A stretch of DNA of 64,000 nucleotides, taken from Gymnorhina tibicen (Eukaryota; Chordata; Aves; Passeriformes; Artamidae). This document shows positions 50,501 to 59,100 of the stretch, piece by piece (within the stretch, counting starts at the first letter, position 1; each line of letters opens with the position of its first letter). A program made the position numbers and the translations under genes. The stretch is taken from contig VXAZ01000598.1 in assembly GCA_013399875.1 (NCBI GenBank), positions 49,244 to 113,243 of the forward strand, read 5' to 3'. The notes beneath the pieces were generated by a model that worked only from the letters and a program-made list of their open reading frames with translations, was not told the origin of the DNA and did not search any database.

Positions 50501-52655
50501 ATTTCCTTGCAAATACAGAGACACAATCTTCTCACTGCTGGTAGAAATGGAGAAGTTAAAATAATCGTAAGTGTCCTCAGAACCATCATGGACATACAGA
50601 ATCTTCCCTTGCCACACGTCCTGCATAGTAAATGTATTCACCTCCTGCACTGGTTCAACATTCAGTTTCAAGTGTCCATGAGAGGGTGGTTCCTTTATAT
50701 CAAAAACAATTTGTGACTGATGAATTCCTAATTTCTGAAAGTCTAAGTTAACTTTTATATGCTTAGATTCAAGTAAAGCTTGTCCACCCTCTAGCACAAT
50801 CAAGTTACTAAGAACTAAAAGGTGGCTTTTGTCTTCCTTGCCCGGAGAATCTGAGCTTTCATGGGAAATGGCAAATACAGGAGCTGCTTTCACAGGAGGG
50901 TTCTTTACAGCTGTCTCTAAAGAAAGATTTGTATTAAAAGCACTCTGCATTTCACATCCAGCTGAAATGTCCTTAGTTACTAGAACATTCTTCAGCGATT
51001 TCTTTTCTGAGCTGGCTTTCAGGTTCCTTAAGCAGCCTTTGAAGGATCCTCCTCTGGTGTACTTCCCAGATACTGAGATTAACTTAATCACATCTGATCG
51101 TAAATTGTCATTTACACCACCTACAAAGAGGGATCCCTTCAGAAGTGGCAACCTACTGTGGGGAGGTAATGATTTTTCCAAAGTTTCTTCATCCAATGTT
51201 AGTTGCAAATACTCTGCAGTAAATTTCATTTTGATGTAGTGCCAACGACCATCATTGACTGACTTACGAGAGGAAAGACGGGTTCTACTGTTATGTTTCC
51301 CAACATAAGCTTTAATTAAACCATCTTCCATTTCCATTGCTATGAAATCTCCCGCTTGCCCAGGGTGGTAAAGCAGCAAGCCACGTGCAGCTGAGGTTTG
51401 TAAGGTGTACTCGAAGATTCCCTCGTTGTCTATATTCCATGATGGGAAAGAAATATAGGACCTGGAACTGAAGAAACTAATGGGTTCTTCATCACCTGCA
51501 AAGAATTCGTCACTGCACCCCACTGAAACTTCATGGACGTTTTTGAAGCCAGGAGAAGGTCTCAGAGGCATTAGAATGTCTAACTGATTGAATAACACAT
51601 CATCAATACATCCTCGGAAACTGGGTAGTGCTCCAACAAGGTAGGGAACATCAAGTTTACCAGTACCACCACCTATGTAGAATCCGTAATCAATGTTTAA
51701 TTCATAAAGAATTCCAGGCATTTTTGCACTAGTTCTATCATTTTTATCAATTACCAATGTGACATTATCTTGTTCATGATGTAGTTCAACCAGGTGCCAA
51801 GCTAAATCATTCAGCTGAGATCTTCGCTGAGAATGCAGTACTCGTTCCCCCACACCAAAGTTAATTCTCACCTGCAAGAGATAGAATTTTAACTATCAAA
51901 ATCCAAAGTGGTATTTTTCACATATAATTAATACATTAATATATAGCTAATACATTAATTTTCATACATTTTCATACTAAGCATATAATTTACAAAATAT
52001 AATTGAAAAAATAAAATTCTACTAAAATTCTGTGTTGGTTTACTTGCCATCACAGATGTAACTTGAATAACTGCAGAAGCAGGAATAGACTTATTGGCAG
52101 TTCTGCTAGGAACAACAGCTCCTGAGAACCCAACTGAAAGTGGTCTTTCGAGAACCTACCTTGCAGAAAAACAGTTACTCAGATTCAAGCACTTTCTGTA
52201 AAGCTAACATCATCAAATCTGAAATTTTGCCTTTACTGAATCTCATGCTTTGAACACAATGATCATAAGATCTACAGATCTCAAAGACTCTAAAAGGATC
52301 TCAATTACAGAGATATAATTACAATTGTAAGAAATAAAAGCCATACTTTGAAATTATCAATTATATTATGTGATTTTTCCACTTCTTTGACCAGAAACTT
52401 GTTTAGGTATCTTGTTATAGATAACAGCCTTAAGAAAAACTCTGAGCAATACAGGCTACACATATTTTTTAGCTACAGTTATAAAGCATACTTGTACATA
52501 TCCTGAATGTAGCTCCATTAAACAATAATCTGTCTTTCCAGCTGCAAGAAGTAGCAGTCCCTGTGGCTTGCTTGTTCGAAACTGCAACTGTAAGGATGTC
52601 TGAGGGGATGCTTCTGCCACGTTCAGCTCCACAAAGCTATCACCATAAAACGATA
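23600..52655 (-). CDS. CSPG4: CSPG4/NG2-family transmembrane chondroitin sulfate proteoglycan, exons 2-10 (gene-level entry)
   Basis: This entry joins nine minus-strand coding exons: 52655-52492, 51871-48308, 47459-46989, 46190-46014, 40144-39946, 36008-35877, 30918-30746, 26335-26152 and 25650-23600. Every junction is GT-AG and the phases agree throughout, giving 2371 residues plus TAG, counted from the codon split between exons 1 and 2. Family knowledge: CSPG4 (NG2) is a single-pass proteoglycan of progenitor cells, pericytes and glia that binds matrix and growth factors and signals through its tail. Visible domains are laminin-G 1 (about residues 2-174), laminin-G 2 (about 186-361), CSPG repeats (about 400-2150), a membrane helix (2244-2270), a 101-residue tail and C-terminal QYWV. 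The length fits human CSPG4 (about 2320 residues). The exon pattern, with giant third and last exons, also fits. Exon 1 with the signal peptide was not found. The protein aligns along its whole length with what I recall of human CSPG4, but similarity is only moderate, so the CSPG4-like paralogue remains possible. Confidence 0.92.
23908..23986 (-). other. Coding segment for the single membrane-spanning helix
   Basis: Residues 2244-2270 run [10 protein letters not shown] to CILLMC without a charged residue and are followed at once by QKKEK, a stop-transfer sequence. This sets a type I topology: the laminin-G and CSPG repeat region outside the cell and 101 residues inside. Confidence 0.85.
25651..26151 (-). 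other. CSPG4-family intron 9
   Basis: A 501-bp intron between donor GTAAAA and acceptor ctgccag. It is A+T-rich and I see no repeats or other signals in it. Confidence 0.85.
26152..26335 (-). CDS. CSPG4: CSPG4-family exon 9 (CSPG repeat)
   Basis: This exon has 184 nt, phase 0 in and phase 1 out. The acceptor is tcctggaacag|GTTGAT and the donor is AATACAG|GTAAAA. The translation [18 protein letters not shown] then [16 protein letters not shown] parallels human VYAGNILYEHEMPPEPFW and HDTLELQLSSPPARD. It ends HLLANTG, where human has HLWKNKG. It covers residues 1628-1688 plus a split Gly. Confidence 0.92.
26336..30745 (-). other. CSPG4-family intron 8
   Basis: A 4.4-kb intron holding one CR1 fragment at its 3' end (26466-27208, annotated separately). 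From 27209 to 30745 I see only A+T-rich unique-looking sequence with short spurious frames. Confidence 0.8.
26466..27208 (-). mobile_element. CR1 LINE 3'-end fragment, minus-strand sense
   Basis: The plus strand begins cagaatcatagaattg, the reverse complement of the CR1 tail. It continues through CR1 3'-region blocks including the stretch with ctggccacaccattgctgatc, which also occurs in the element near 12.7 kb. Translations read in other frames here repeat those at 12.6-12.9 kb, as expected of shared LINE sequence. Only the 3' portion of the element is present. It lies inside intron 8, in the same sense as the host gene. Confidence 0.85.
30746..30918 (-). CDS. CSPG4: CSPG4-family exon 8 (CSPG repeat), found from splice sites
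   Basis: This exon has 173 nt, phase 1 in and phase 0 out. The acceptor is gacattttttag|GTTCCAGG and the donor is TCTATG|GTAAGC. The translation starts [18 protein letters not shown] and ends [14 protein letters not shown] then EIVSFTQSM. This lines up with human PGSVQPLSSQTLRASS, GPQLGRLFHAQQDS and ALVNFTQAE. It covers residues 1570-1627. Confidence 0.88.
32141..32472 (+). repeat. 330-bp duplicated module, copy B, in intron 7
   Basis: Nearly identical to 21561-21892 and same orientation, 10,580 bases away. The open frame is kept, and its only coding-region differences from copy A are the Lys/Arg-type change near the start and one synonymous Asp change near the end. A (TA)n(TG)n tract follows immediately, after which a short piece of the module's 3' part (gagcatatgaag) recurs near 32510. 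Confidence 0.85.
32471..32501. repeat. (TA)n(TG)n dinucleotide tract
   Basis: About ten TA units pass into TG units directly at the 3' border of module copy B. Confidence 0.9.
33809..34077 (+). mobile_element. Probable LTR fragment in intron 7
   Basis: This block opens TGTGTAAACCAGCATCTTGA with a G-rich run. It carries an octamer-like ATGCAAAT, an AATAAA at 34011-34016 and a T/C-rich segment typical of the end of an LTR (cctgtctagtctctg), finishing ggcatca. The order of promoter-like motif, poly(A) signal and U5-like tail suggests a retroviral LTR. I found no target-site duplication, so the ends are approximate. Confidence 0.45.
35877..36008 (-). CDS. CSPG4: CSPG4-family exon 7 (CSPG repeat), found from splice sites
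   Basis: This exon has 132 nt, phase 1 in and phase 1 out, with acceptor tgatttctacag|GAGCAA and donor CTTTCCAG|GTATGG. The split Gly codon from exon 6 completes as [16 protein letters not shown], matching human HRGTLDGGFRFRLSDG. It continues [20 protein letters not shown], parallel to human TSPGHFFRVTAQKQVLLSL. It covers residues 1526-1570, with a split Gly at each end. Confidence 0.9.
36009..39945 (-). other. CSPG4-family intron 6
   Basis: A 3.9-kb intron. About 36120-36650 is noticeably richer in G+C than its surroundings. The stretch 38088-38723 is open for 211 codons on the minus strand but has no recognisable product. The remainder shows nothing I can name. Confidence 0.8.
36120..36650. 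other. G+C-richer block of unknown nature in intron 6
   Basis: This half-kilobase contrasts with A+T-rich intron sequence on both sides. It begins 112 bases upstream of the exon 7 acceptor. It looks like inserted retroelement remnant sequence rather than exon, since it has no splice-consistent coding frame that fits the CSPG4 family. I could not identify a family, ends or target-site duplication. Confidence 0.35.
39946..40144 (-). CDS. CSPG4: CSPG4-family exon 6 (CSPG repeat), found from splice sites
   Basis: This exon has 199 nt and is too short to stand out as a reading frame. It lies between acceptor ttgcttttctag|GTCTGG and donor CACAATG|GTATGT, phase 0 in and phase 1 out. It encodes residues 1460-1525 plus a split Gly. 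The translation begins [14 protein letters not shown] and contains [16 protein letters not shown] and [19 protein letters not shown]. Human CSPG4 has MWEGATAP, DLVYTIEQPSNGRVVL and RSFTQAQLDGGLVLFSHRG in the same order. Same length, same spacing and no gaps make this identification firm. Confidence 0.9.
40903..41330 (+). mobile_element. CR1 LINE 3'-end fragment, plus-strand sense, in intron 5
   Basis: About 430 bases follow the CR1 3' region: ggctgttcagcctggggaag, ccttccagtatctgaagggg, ggaacaggttgcctagggag, ggtgtccctgcccatggcaa and the closing ctagatgatctttaaag. It is antisense to the host gene. Confidence 0.88.
43185..43240. repeat. A-rich low-complexity tract in intron 5
   Basis: A run of A, AAAC and AAACCCC units. 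On the coding strand it is T-rich. It is not next to a splice site. Confidence 0.85.
46014..46190 (-). CDS. CSPG4: CSPG4-family exon 5 (CSPG repeat end with VNDEAP motif)
   Basis: This exon has 177 nt, 59 codons (residues 1401-1459), phase 0 to phase 0. The acceptor is tatttttcag|GTGGAA and the donor is CTTCAG|GTTTGT. The translation [20 protein letters not shown] parallels human VEEQLIRYVHDGSETLTDSF. It ends in a cadherin-like linker [18 protein letters not shown], where human has VLPVNDQPPIL. One NNT sequon is present. The donor has T at +3, a non-consensus base, but it is the only GT that keeps both frame and homology. Confidence 0.9.
46191..46988 (-). other. CSPG4-family intron 4
   Basis: A 798-bp intron with donor GTAATG and acceptor tttttcag. 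No repeat or regulatory signal is evident. Confidence 0.85.
46989..47459 (-). CDS. CSPG4: CSPG4-family exon 4 (CSPG repeats)
   Basis: This exon has 471 nt, 157 codons (residues 1244-1400), phase 0 to phase 0. The acceptor is aaatttaag|GTTGTT and the donor is AAACAG|GTAATG. It begins [15 protein letters not shown], parallel to human PADIVFSV, and continues through [30 protein letters not shown] and an [11 protein letters not shown] block. These are the typical A, B and C strands of CSPG repeats. The polypyrimidine tract before the acceptor is weak and A-rich, but reading frame and homology fix the junction. Open frame beyond the donor is intron read-through. Confidence 0.9.
47460..48307 (-). 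other. CSPG4-family intron 3
   Basis: An 848-bp intron after the giant exon, with donor GTAGGT. Nothing else is recognisable in it. Confidence 0.85.
48308..51871 (-). CDS. CSPG4: CSPG4-family giant exon 3 (rest of laminin-G 1, laminin-G 2, first CSPG repeats, GAG site)
   Basis: This exon has 3564 nt, exactly 1188 codons, in phase 0 at both ends, between acceptor ctcttgcag|GTG and donor CTGCAG|GTAGGT. It encodes residues 56-1243. It finishes laminin-G 1 at a Gly-Cys near residue 174 and contains laminin-G 2 at about 186-361, which closes with a C...C pair in [10 protein letters not shown] and AGC. Tandem CSPG repeats follow, with recurring motifs such as [25 protein letters not shown] and FVHHGAD. 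A Ser-Gly-Lys-Gly site sits at residue 968, codon 49135-49133, at the place of the human chondroitin sulfate serine. Several NxS/T sequons are present. Human CSPG4 has an equally oversized third exon, which supports homology of the gene structure as well as of the protein. Confidence 0.95.
49133..49135 (-). other. Predicted chondroitin sulfate attachment serine
   Basis: This TCA codon is residue 968 of the numbering that starts at the codon split before exon 2. It lies in KESGKGTNF, a Ser-Gly-x-Gly glycosaminoglycan consensus with acidic residues just downstream (DPEVE). In human CSPG4 the attachment serine is in an ESSGDM context near residue 999. Adding a signal exon of about 29 residues puts this serine at almost the same place. 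The site is inferred from motif and position. Confidence 0.6.
51872..52491 (-). other. CSPG4-family intron 2
   Basis: A 620-bp A+T-rich intron with donor GTATGC and acceptor ctcttgcag. No other feature seen. Confidence 0.85.
52492..52655 (-). CDS. CSPG4: CSPG4-family exon 2 (start of laminin-G domain 1)
   Basis: The acceptor follows a pyrimidine-rich tract ending ttctttcag. The donor is CAA|GTATGC. The 164-nt exon completes a codon split after its first base and then carries 54 codons, ending in phase 0. The protein begins [10 protein letters not shown] and contains [19 protein letters not shown], which matches the SFFGEN...LQLQFSTSQPEALLLLAAG stretch just after the human CSPG4 signal peptide. 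Exon 1 must therefore end in phase 1, and a G as its last base would give Val. The methionine that opens the reading frame upstream of the acceptor lies in intron sequence and is not a real start. Confidence 0.9.
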
Positions 52656-55591
52656 CTGAAAGAAATGAAGGAAAATAAACAGGAAATTTAATCACACAAA
52701 AAAATCTTTTTCTTATCCATACCTAAATGTATGTAAAATAAGTGTATTATTTTCCATATACTTATTCACGTACAAATGAAAATAAATCTCAGACATCAAA
52801 TTCACCGGTCCGAGCCATTTAGTAATAGCCCAATGGCCATACCAGAATGGACAAAGGATGAATACAGTCCAGTACTCTTATCTCCAACAGTGATGACTGG
52901 GAATTGTAACAACTGTGCAATTATACTGAAGAATTTCTTTCTAATACTCCTTCTTTTTTGTTTGTTCATTCGCTTTAGGTGTTTCCCTGAGCTTGTCACA
53001 CCCAGTCTATTTTGTAGCTGCCAAAGAATTTCTCTCTGAAGTATTCCTCTATTTTCTCTTCGGAAACACTTTCATCTACAACATGCTCTTACATCTCCAT
53101 CAGACACATCCTATGCCATCTCTGCAGAGAAGACTCAGAAGTCTCCTGCCACCTGCGTCATTTTCATATGCTTTCATCCCTCTATTCCAGGCAAAACTGC
53201 CCTCTTGTTTCCTGTATGCAACCTCCAACTACCCCTGCCATACTGTTGGCCATTCAAATCTGGCAAGCCTCCTTAACTGTCTCCTCCCCTCTTTTCTGCC
53301 CTGAGCAACAGTAACACCAGAAAGAGTTCTCATTTGACTACTCACTGTCTTTACCATCCCCATTATTACTATTCTCAACAGCACAGATCCTAAGACCAAA
53401 TCCTCAAAAAAACTCTGCTGGTAACTTCGCTCTGACATATGAAAAAAAATGTATCAATCATTTACCACTCCTGCTATTTAATCAATTACTTAATATACCA
53501 AGCCCTGCACTCCAAAGAATGCTGAAAAGCCTTTGGCATCAAACTTTATCAGAAGTCTTGTGAAACTCTAAATCTTAGACACCTTGCCCACCCCCATCAA
53601 AAAAACTTCAAGGGGTTCGTAAAGAACTCTTTAAAGAAATCTTATGGACTCCTCCAAAGTTGATCCTTCTCACTTGTGCATTTTTCATCCTTTGTTACAG
53701 TACCTATAAATTTGAGCTACAGATGTCAGGCTTACAGTCCCCTGGTAATTCTTCTTTTAAATAGTGGCATAAAATCTGCCACCATCCAGGCTTCAGGTAC
53801 CAGGGAGTTTAAGCATGGGATCAGATACTACCCTTAGCAAGCAAGTTATTTCACCCCCAAGTTTTTTTAGGTCAACCCCTCTCCTCCCCTGCCTGTGAGA
53901 TTCTGTTTTGAATTCCACCTGTTGGTTTGCTGTGCCTTAAACCAGACCTCCCCTGATGAGGGAGGATTTGAGATCCTTGCCAGGAATCCCAAGTNCTACC
54001 AATACTTAACAAATGCCCACCAGAACTGCAGAATTTTTCATCCAATCCTTTGAAACTGCTTTTACTGCAGAACATGGAGGGATAGAAGAAGCAGAAGAAA
54101 CTTAGAAACTACAGCAATCCTCCATTTTGGACATTTTGCTCTTTATCTATTTGCTACATTAATAAACCCAAAACCTTTAGATTTTCACCCTGTGATAACT
54201 TTACAAAATATTCTATCATCTAATTCTACTGAAAAGGTTAGACGTTTTCTCCATGGACGAAGGTCAAAAACAGCATTGTCCAGGGGGGTTAAATTATTTA
54301 AAATTATTTAAAACAGGCAGAGGATGTTCTTTCTGCCTTCTGGATTCCCACACCTGCCTCCACCCCAAAAAAGGAATTTCAGTTTGCGAATCTTCTCAAT
54401 TAGCAGTAAACACCATTTAGTTTAGCTTCTCTGCAGTAGCCATGCCATTTCTGAGTGCTTCTTTTACACTGGTAACTTAATCAACTGGCTCCACAGACTG
54501 TCTGCAGGGTTTTTGTTTTTGATGTACTTAAGGAGGATTTAGTAAAAGCTTTGATTCCTTCAAGCTGATCCTTGACTTTTTTTTTTTCAGACGTGTCTAT
54601 TTTCAAATTCCATCTGCCAAAGTTTATGATGCTTTCAGCTGTGTTTGAATACAGCTTGTAAGAACACCACCAGTTAAATATTTATTTTGCCGTTTTTAGC
54701 TTCATTCTGAAATAGTTTTCTCATTTTAAAATCAAGCATAACTGCAGAGGACTTTTGAGGTCCTTGCTTAATCTAATAACGCTTTTGTCCCCTTGCTTAT
54801 TTAATACACTCTGACGACTCTTATAAAGTGTCACTTTAACTCTGACTCTGAACTGGATTCTCTACAGCATACCAAATCATAAATCTCATTTAGCAGCTCA
54901 TTCATGAAATAGTCAATAATAGTATCTAAAAATTTGCTGTAGGATATATAAAAATTCTAGGTAGCTTTCCCAAGAACAAGATTTCAGCAAACCCCACAGA
55001 AAACAACTATGTAATATCGAGTTATATTAAGTACACAGGGAAACACAGGAAAGATCTTTACGTTACTGAAATACACATATTTCTTCCAAAGGAAGAGTCA
55101 CCACTGTGCATAGAAAAATTGATTCCAAGTGGAACAAAAGGGAATTTTTCCCCAGCAGTTTGCTTCTAGTTCAAAAGAAGCTTTCATCAAATAGATCAAG
55201 TAAACCTTACAGGTTTTATATTAAATTTATATACTGAGAGGACCTATGCCATTTATTGTACATAGAAACGTTATTCTGTGGGGTAAATAAAGAAAGACCT
55301 CCTCTTTAAAGCAAGTATTGGAATAACATAACTAGAGACAAATCTCCAGTACAAGCAAGGACTAACTAATAAGTCAGGAAATAAGTTAAATAATTATAAT
55401 GTTTTATATTATGCTAAATTCATACTATAAGAGTGGACAGGGCTGTTACTGTGCTATCTAACATACAGATGGACTGCAGGAGATTGTCCCTACCCTATAG
55501 AGCTTTAGATCCAGTAACACAGGTAAGAGATAGGAGTTCTCTGATTTCTATCTCAGCAAATGGCACAGTGTCATTTGAGATACTGTCTTCC

Positions 55592-56114
55592 TGTCCTGGT
55601 TTTGGCTGGGATAGAGTTAATTTCTTCCTAGTAGCTGGTACAGTGCTGTGTTTTGCATTTATTAAGAGAATAACGTTGGTGACATATTGATGTTTTAGTT
55701 GCTGCACAGCAGTGCTCACCCTAAATCCAGGACATTTCAGTGTCCCATGCTCTGCAGCGATCAGGTGCCCAAAAGGCTGGGGGAGCATGGCCAGGAGAGC
55801 TGACCCAAACTGGCCAAAGGGATATTCCAACATGCCCAGGGTATGAACTGGTGGAACAGCTATCAGTCAGTAGGTGGCAAGGAACTGTACTGTACATCAC
55901 TTGTTGGTTTGGGGTTTTATTTCTCTCTCTCTTTTTGTTGTCTCCTTTTTCATTACTATTATATTTTAATTTGTTTCAATTATCAAACTGTTCTTATCTC
56001 AATCCACATTTTACCTTTTTTTTCCCTTATTATCCTACTCATCCCACCATGGAGTGGGGGACTGAGCAAGCAACTGCACGGTACTTGGTTATCAGCTGGG
56101 GTTAAGACATGACA
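55592..56114 (+). mobile_element. Solo LTR of an endogenous retrovirus, with target-site duplication
   Basis: The element starts TGTCCTGGTTTTGGCTGGGA, the opening of a common avian retroviral LTR family, and ends ttaagacatgaca, so it is bounded by TG...CA. It is flanked on both sides by CTTCC (55587-55591 and 56115-56119), a 5-bp target-site duplication. There is no internal gag-pol sequence, so it is a recombination-derived solo LTR. It lies antisense to the CSPG4-family gene in the probable first intron. Family assignment is from memory of the leading sequence. Confidence 0.8.
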
Positions 56115-59100
56115 CTTCCTAAAGATCCAAGGAAGCATAACCTAGCTGTCTGAAATAATCTATCTTAATCAAAAAAAGACTCAATTTCCTTCAGCACTGT
56201 ACATCAGTATAATGTTATGGGTACAAAAAGGTTTCACCCTGAGTAGACGCACCCTTGTCCTCACCCTACTGAGACTCCAAGAAGCAGTTAAATTAATTTT
56301 GTTACATTACATCCTGGCACCCCTATAGAAATGGCAAGGAAAAGATTTCATTGTATTTTATCAGTGGAGTTCCTCAGAAATTAGTAAGTGAAATCAAAAT
56401 CTTTCACAGATGTCAATGTCCTGAAAGTTTTATTATGATCACTGTAGTACAACCCCTAAAATTAGTTGGATTTCTGAGTCAGTCAGTCAAAAGTAATGGC
56501 TGCTGGTGGAAATTACTTTCCAACAGACTTGAGTATGAGGGAAAAAAACATTGGATTTTTGGGGAAGCAATTAAGCAGAGAGATTATCTATCTACAGATT
56601 AGTAAGTGCAATTTAGAATAACTAGAATGAAGCTGTAAAGTCAGTATTTTGTAGTGTACCACTGGGCAACAGTTTGATACATGTATACTATGTATGAATT
56701 TCCTGGAAAGAAAAAAGAAACCTAAGTTAAAGCTTCTGCCTTCCATAAAACTCTTCAGAGTCAGAATCCATCACTGAAGGTGGGGCAGGTAGGCACTGAT
56801 CCAGCAGTAAACAAGATTTTCGACCACCAACAGTGCCTTGGCGTGATTTTTGCTTCATTATCCACCAAACTAAGAAGCATGTTATTACACTATAGGAATC
56901 AAGTTCCTCTAGAGCAGACACTTCCAGAATGATTTCTGGTTGAAACTGAGTTATGATTGAGCTCAAAATTGATCTGGTGCTTTTGAATGAAGGACATATT
57001 GTCATGGACCATCTGATGTTAATCACACCATCACAGAACATAAGTGGAGTTCAGCCAGCAATACCAGCCTTGAAAGTACTTTGCTACTGGAACAGGTGGA
57101 ACATAGCATACAGGGAATGATTCCTTTGGAGTGCCTGGGCAGACAACCTATTCTGTAACATCTCTGTGCCTCAAATGGAAAAGACAAGTGAAAGCAGCTG
57201 AGAATAATAATCAGACCTATGTTAGCTATTAACATCCATTTATGGACATGGAAACAGACACAAAAAGGCTCACAAAAATAGAGGCATAATCACTTGGGAT
57301 GCAAATTTAAAGATCTGTTCAACCTGAGTTGCTGGCTAATTTGTGATCCCCATCTTTCTTCCTTCTCCCTTACAGCCAACCCTCAAGTCTGGGGCTGGAG
57401 CTACAAATTCTTCCTCGTATTTCCATCATAACAGGCAATGTTTATATGGGAAGTGTAAGTTTTGAAAATTTTATTTCAAGTAATTTTACTGAAGATTCTT
57501 GACCAGCTCTGTCCACAACATCCCTCTTTGAAGTAACCATGAGAAACCAGGCATAGCAAAAGCTTTCACAGTAACAGAGCAAAAGATTTTTCACTCATCC
57601 CCTAGTAGTGGTATTAGGCTAGCCTTTTATCGTTTGTTTGCCTTTCATTCTCTTGTGCTAAAACAACATCAAATTCTACAAACAACTACCCTTTGAATAA
57701 TATTTCTCTTCTTCCTGCACAAAAAGCACAAAGAAATAAAAGCCTCATCTCTTCTCCACTGCCAAAATTAGTGACGCCACAAATCTATCTACAAGAAACC
57801 AAGCTCAGACTCACCACACTGTTATCACAAGCTATGCACAACCATCCAACAACAGTATCAAGACTAGAGAGCTAGCTGAAAGAATGGATTTTTTTCTCTT
57901 TGTTTCTGTCAGTATTTTTTTTTCAGCTAAGATCAAGTATCTTCTCAGCAATGCCAAAAGAACAATGATCTTGGAATCACAGCTCCACGCTCATTTCTCA
58001 ATTGGAAGTAATTCAAAGGAGACTAGACTTCATGTCTGCTCAACTCCTTTTGGTCTCCATTGTGGATAGGAAACAGCCTAATCTACAGATATGTCAATCC
58101 TTTACTTCTTTGGATCCCTTTTACACCTTATTCCCAAAGGAAGTAATGTAGATAGGCTTTCCCTACAGTGTGTGAACCAATAAGCCAGAAATTTTTATAC
58201 ATATGTAATCCACAGATGTTTTTAAACTCATGCCAGATGAAAAAGAGGGACATTTAACCACATCCCTTTCCTGCCCCTAGTATCCACCCCTTTATATGAA
58301 AAAAATTGAAATACATAATTTGATTTTTGAGCAGAAAAGAAAAGTGTTGTCATTTCATGAAGAGAGTTTTTGGACAATGCTTTTGTCTTCAAAATGTTCA
58401 GGAGGTATCAGTGCCAGAGCACTTAAAAGCTTTCACCAGAAACCTACAGTGTAAAAAAAAAATAATGTAGATAACATCTAAGTTATATTCAGACATCCTG
58501 AATCTATCTCACGTGAACAAAAACATTATTTTTAGTACCCAATATATTGATCTTCTGTTTTTAACACTAAAATAAATGCTATGATAAGGCCACAGAATTA
58601 CTGCTGCTCAGACAAACTGTGCCCATGTAGCCCACTGATTTGCTGTGAAAAAAACTATATATATTTTGTTTTACCAGAAGTCATGGAATCTATACTACTT
58701 AGTAATTAAAGATAAAATCATAAAAGTAAAGGATTAAGTCTAACATAGCCCATGTATTTTCAGTCAGAATCCTCTCCAAATTCCAGAACTGCTGAGCCAG
58801 GGGCAGTGTTTTGTTGGCTTGTTTGCTGCCTACTGCAGAGTCAAGTCACTTCTGTGCCACGGTAATTCCTCAGCTGAGATCACAGTTCCTGCAGTGGCCT
58901 CATCAATACTCCGCAGTATCAGTGAGCTCTACAGGTTGGCTGTATAAAAAGGAGTTAACAAGAAGAAGGGGGTGGGGGAGATGGGAAGACAAAGGGGCAG
59001 GAATGAATTCACCAATTTTTTTCATTCTACGATCTCACCATCTGCTGTTCCTGTGCTGCACTGGTATCTAGGAGCCCCAAACATGGAGAAGGTCCTTATC

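Noticed and set aside
50136..50564. 142-codon plus-strand frame (and others at 49119-49448 and 50829-51239)
   Set aside because: They are shadows on the opposite strand of the giant CSPG4-family exon 3.
55495..56112. Frames of 89-121 codons on both strands
   Set aside because: They overlap the solo LTR and are translated LTR sequence.
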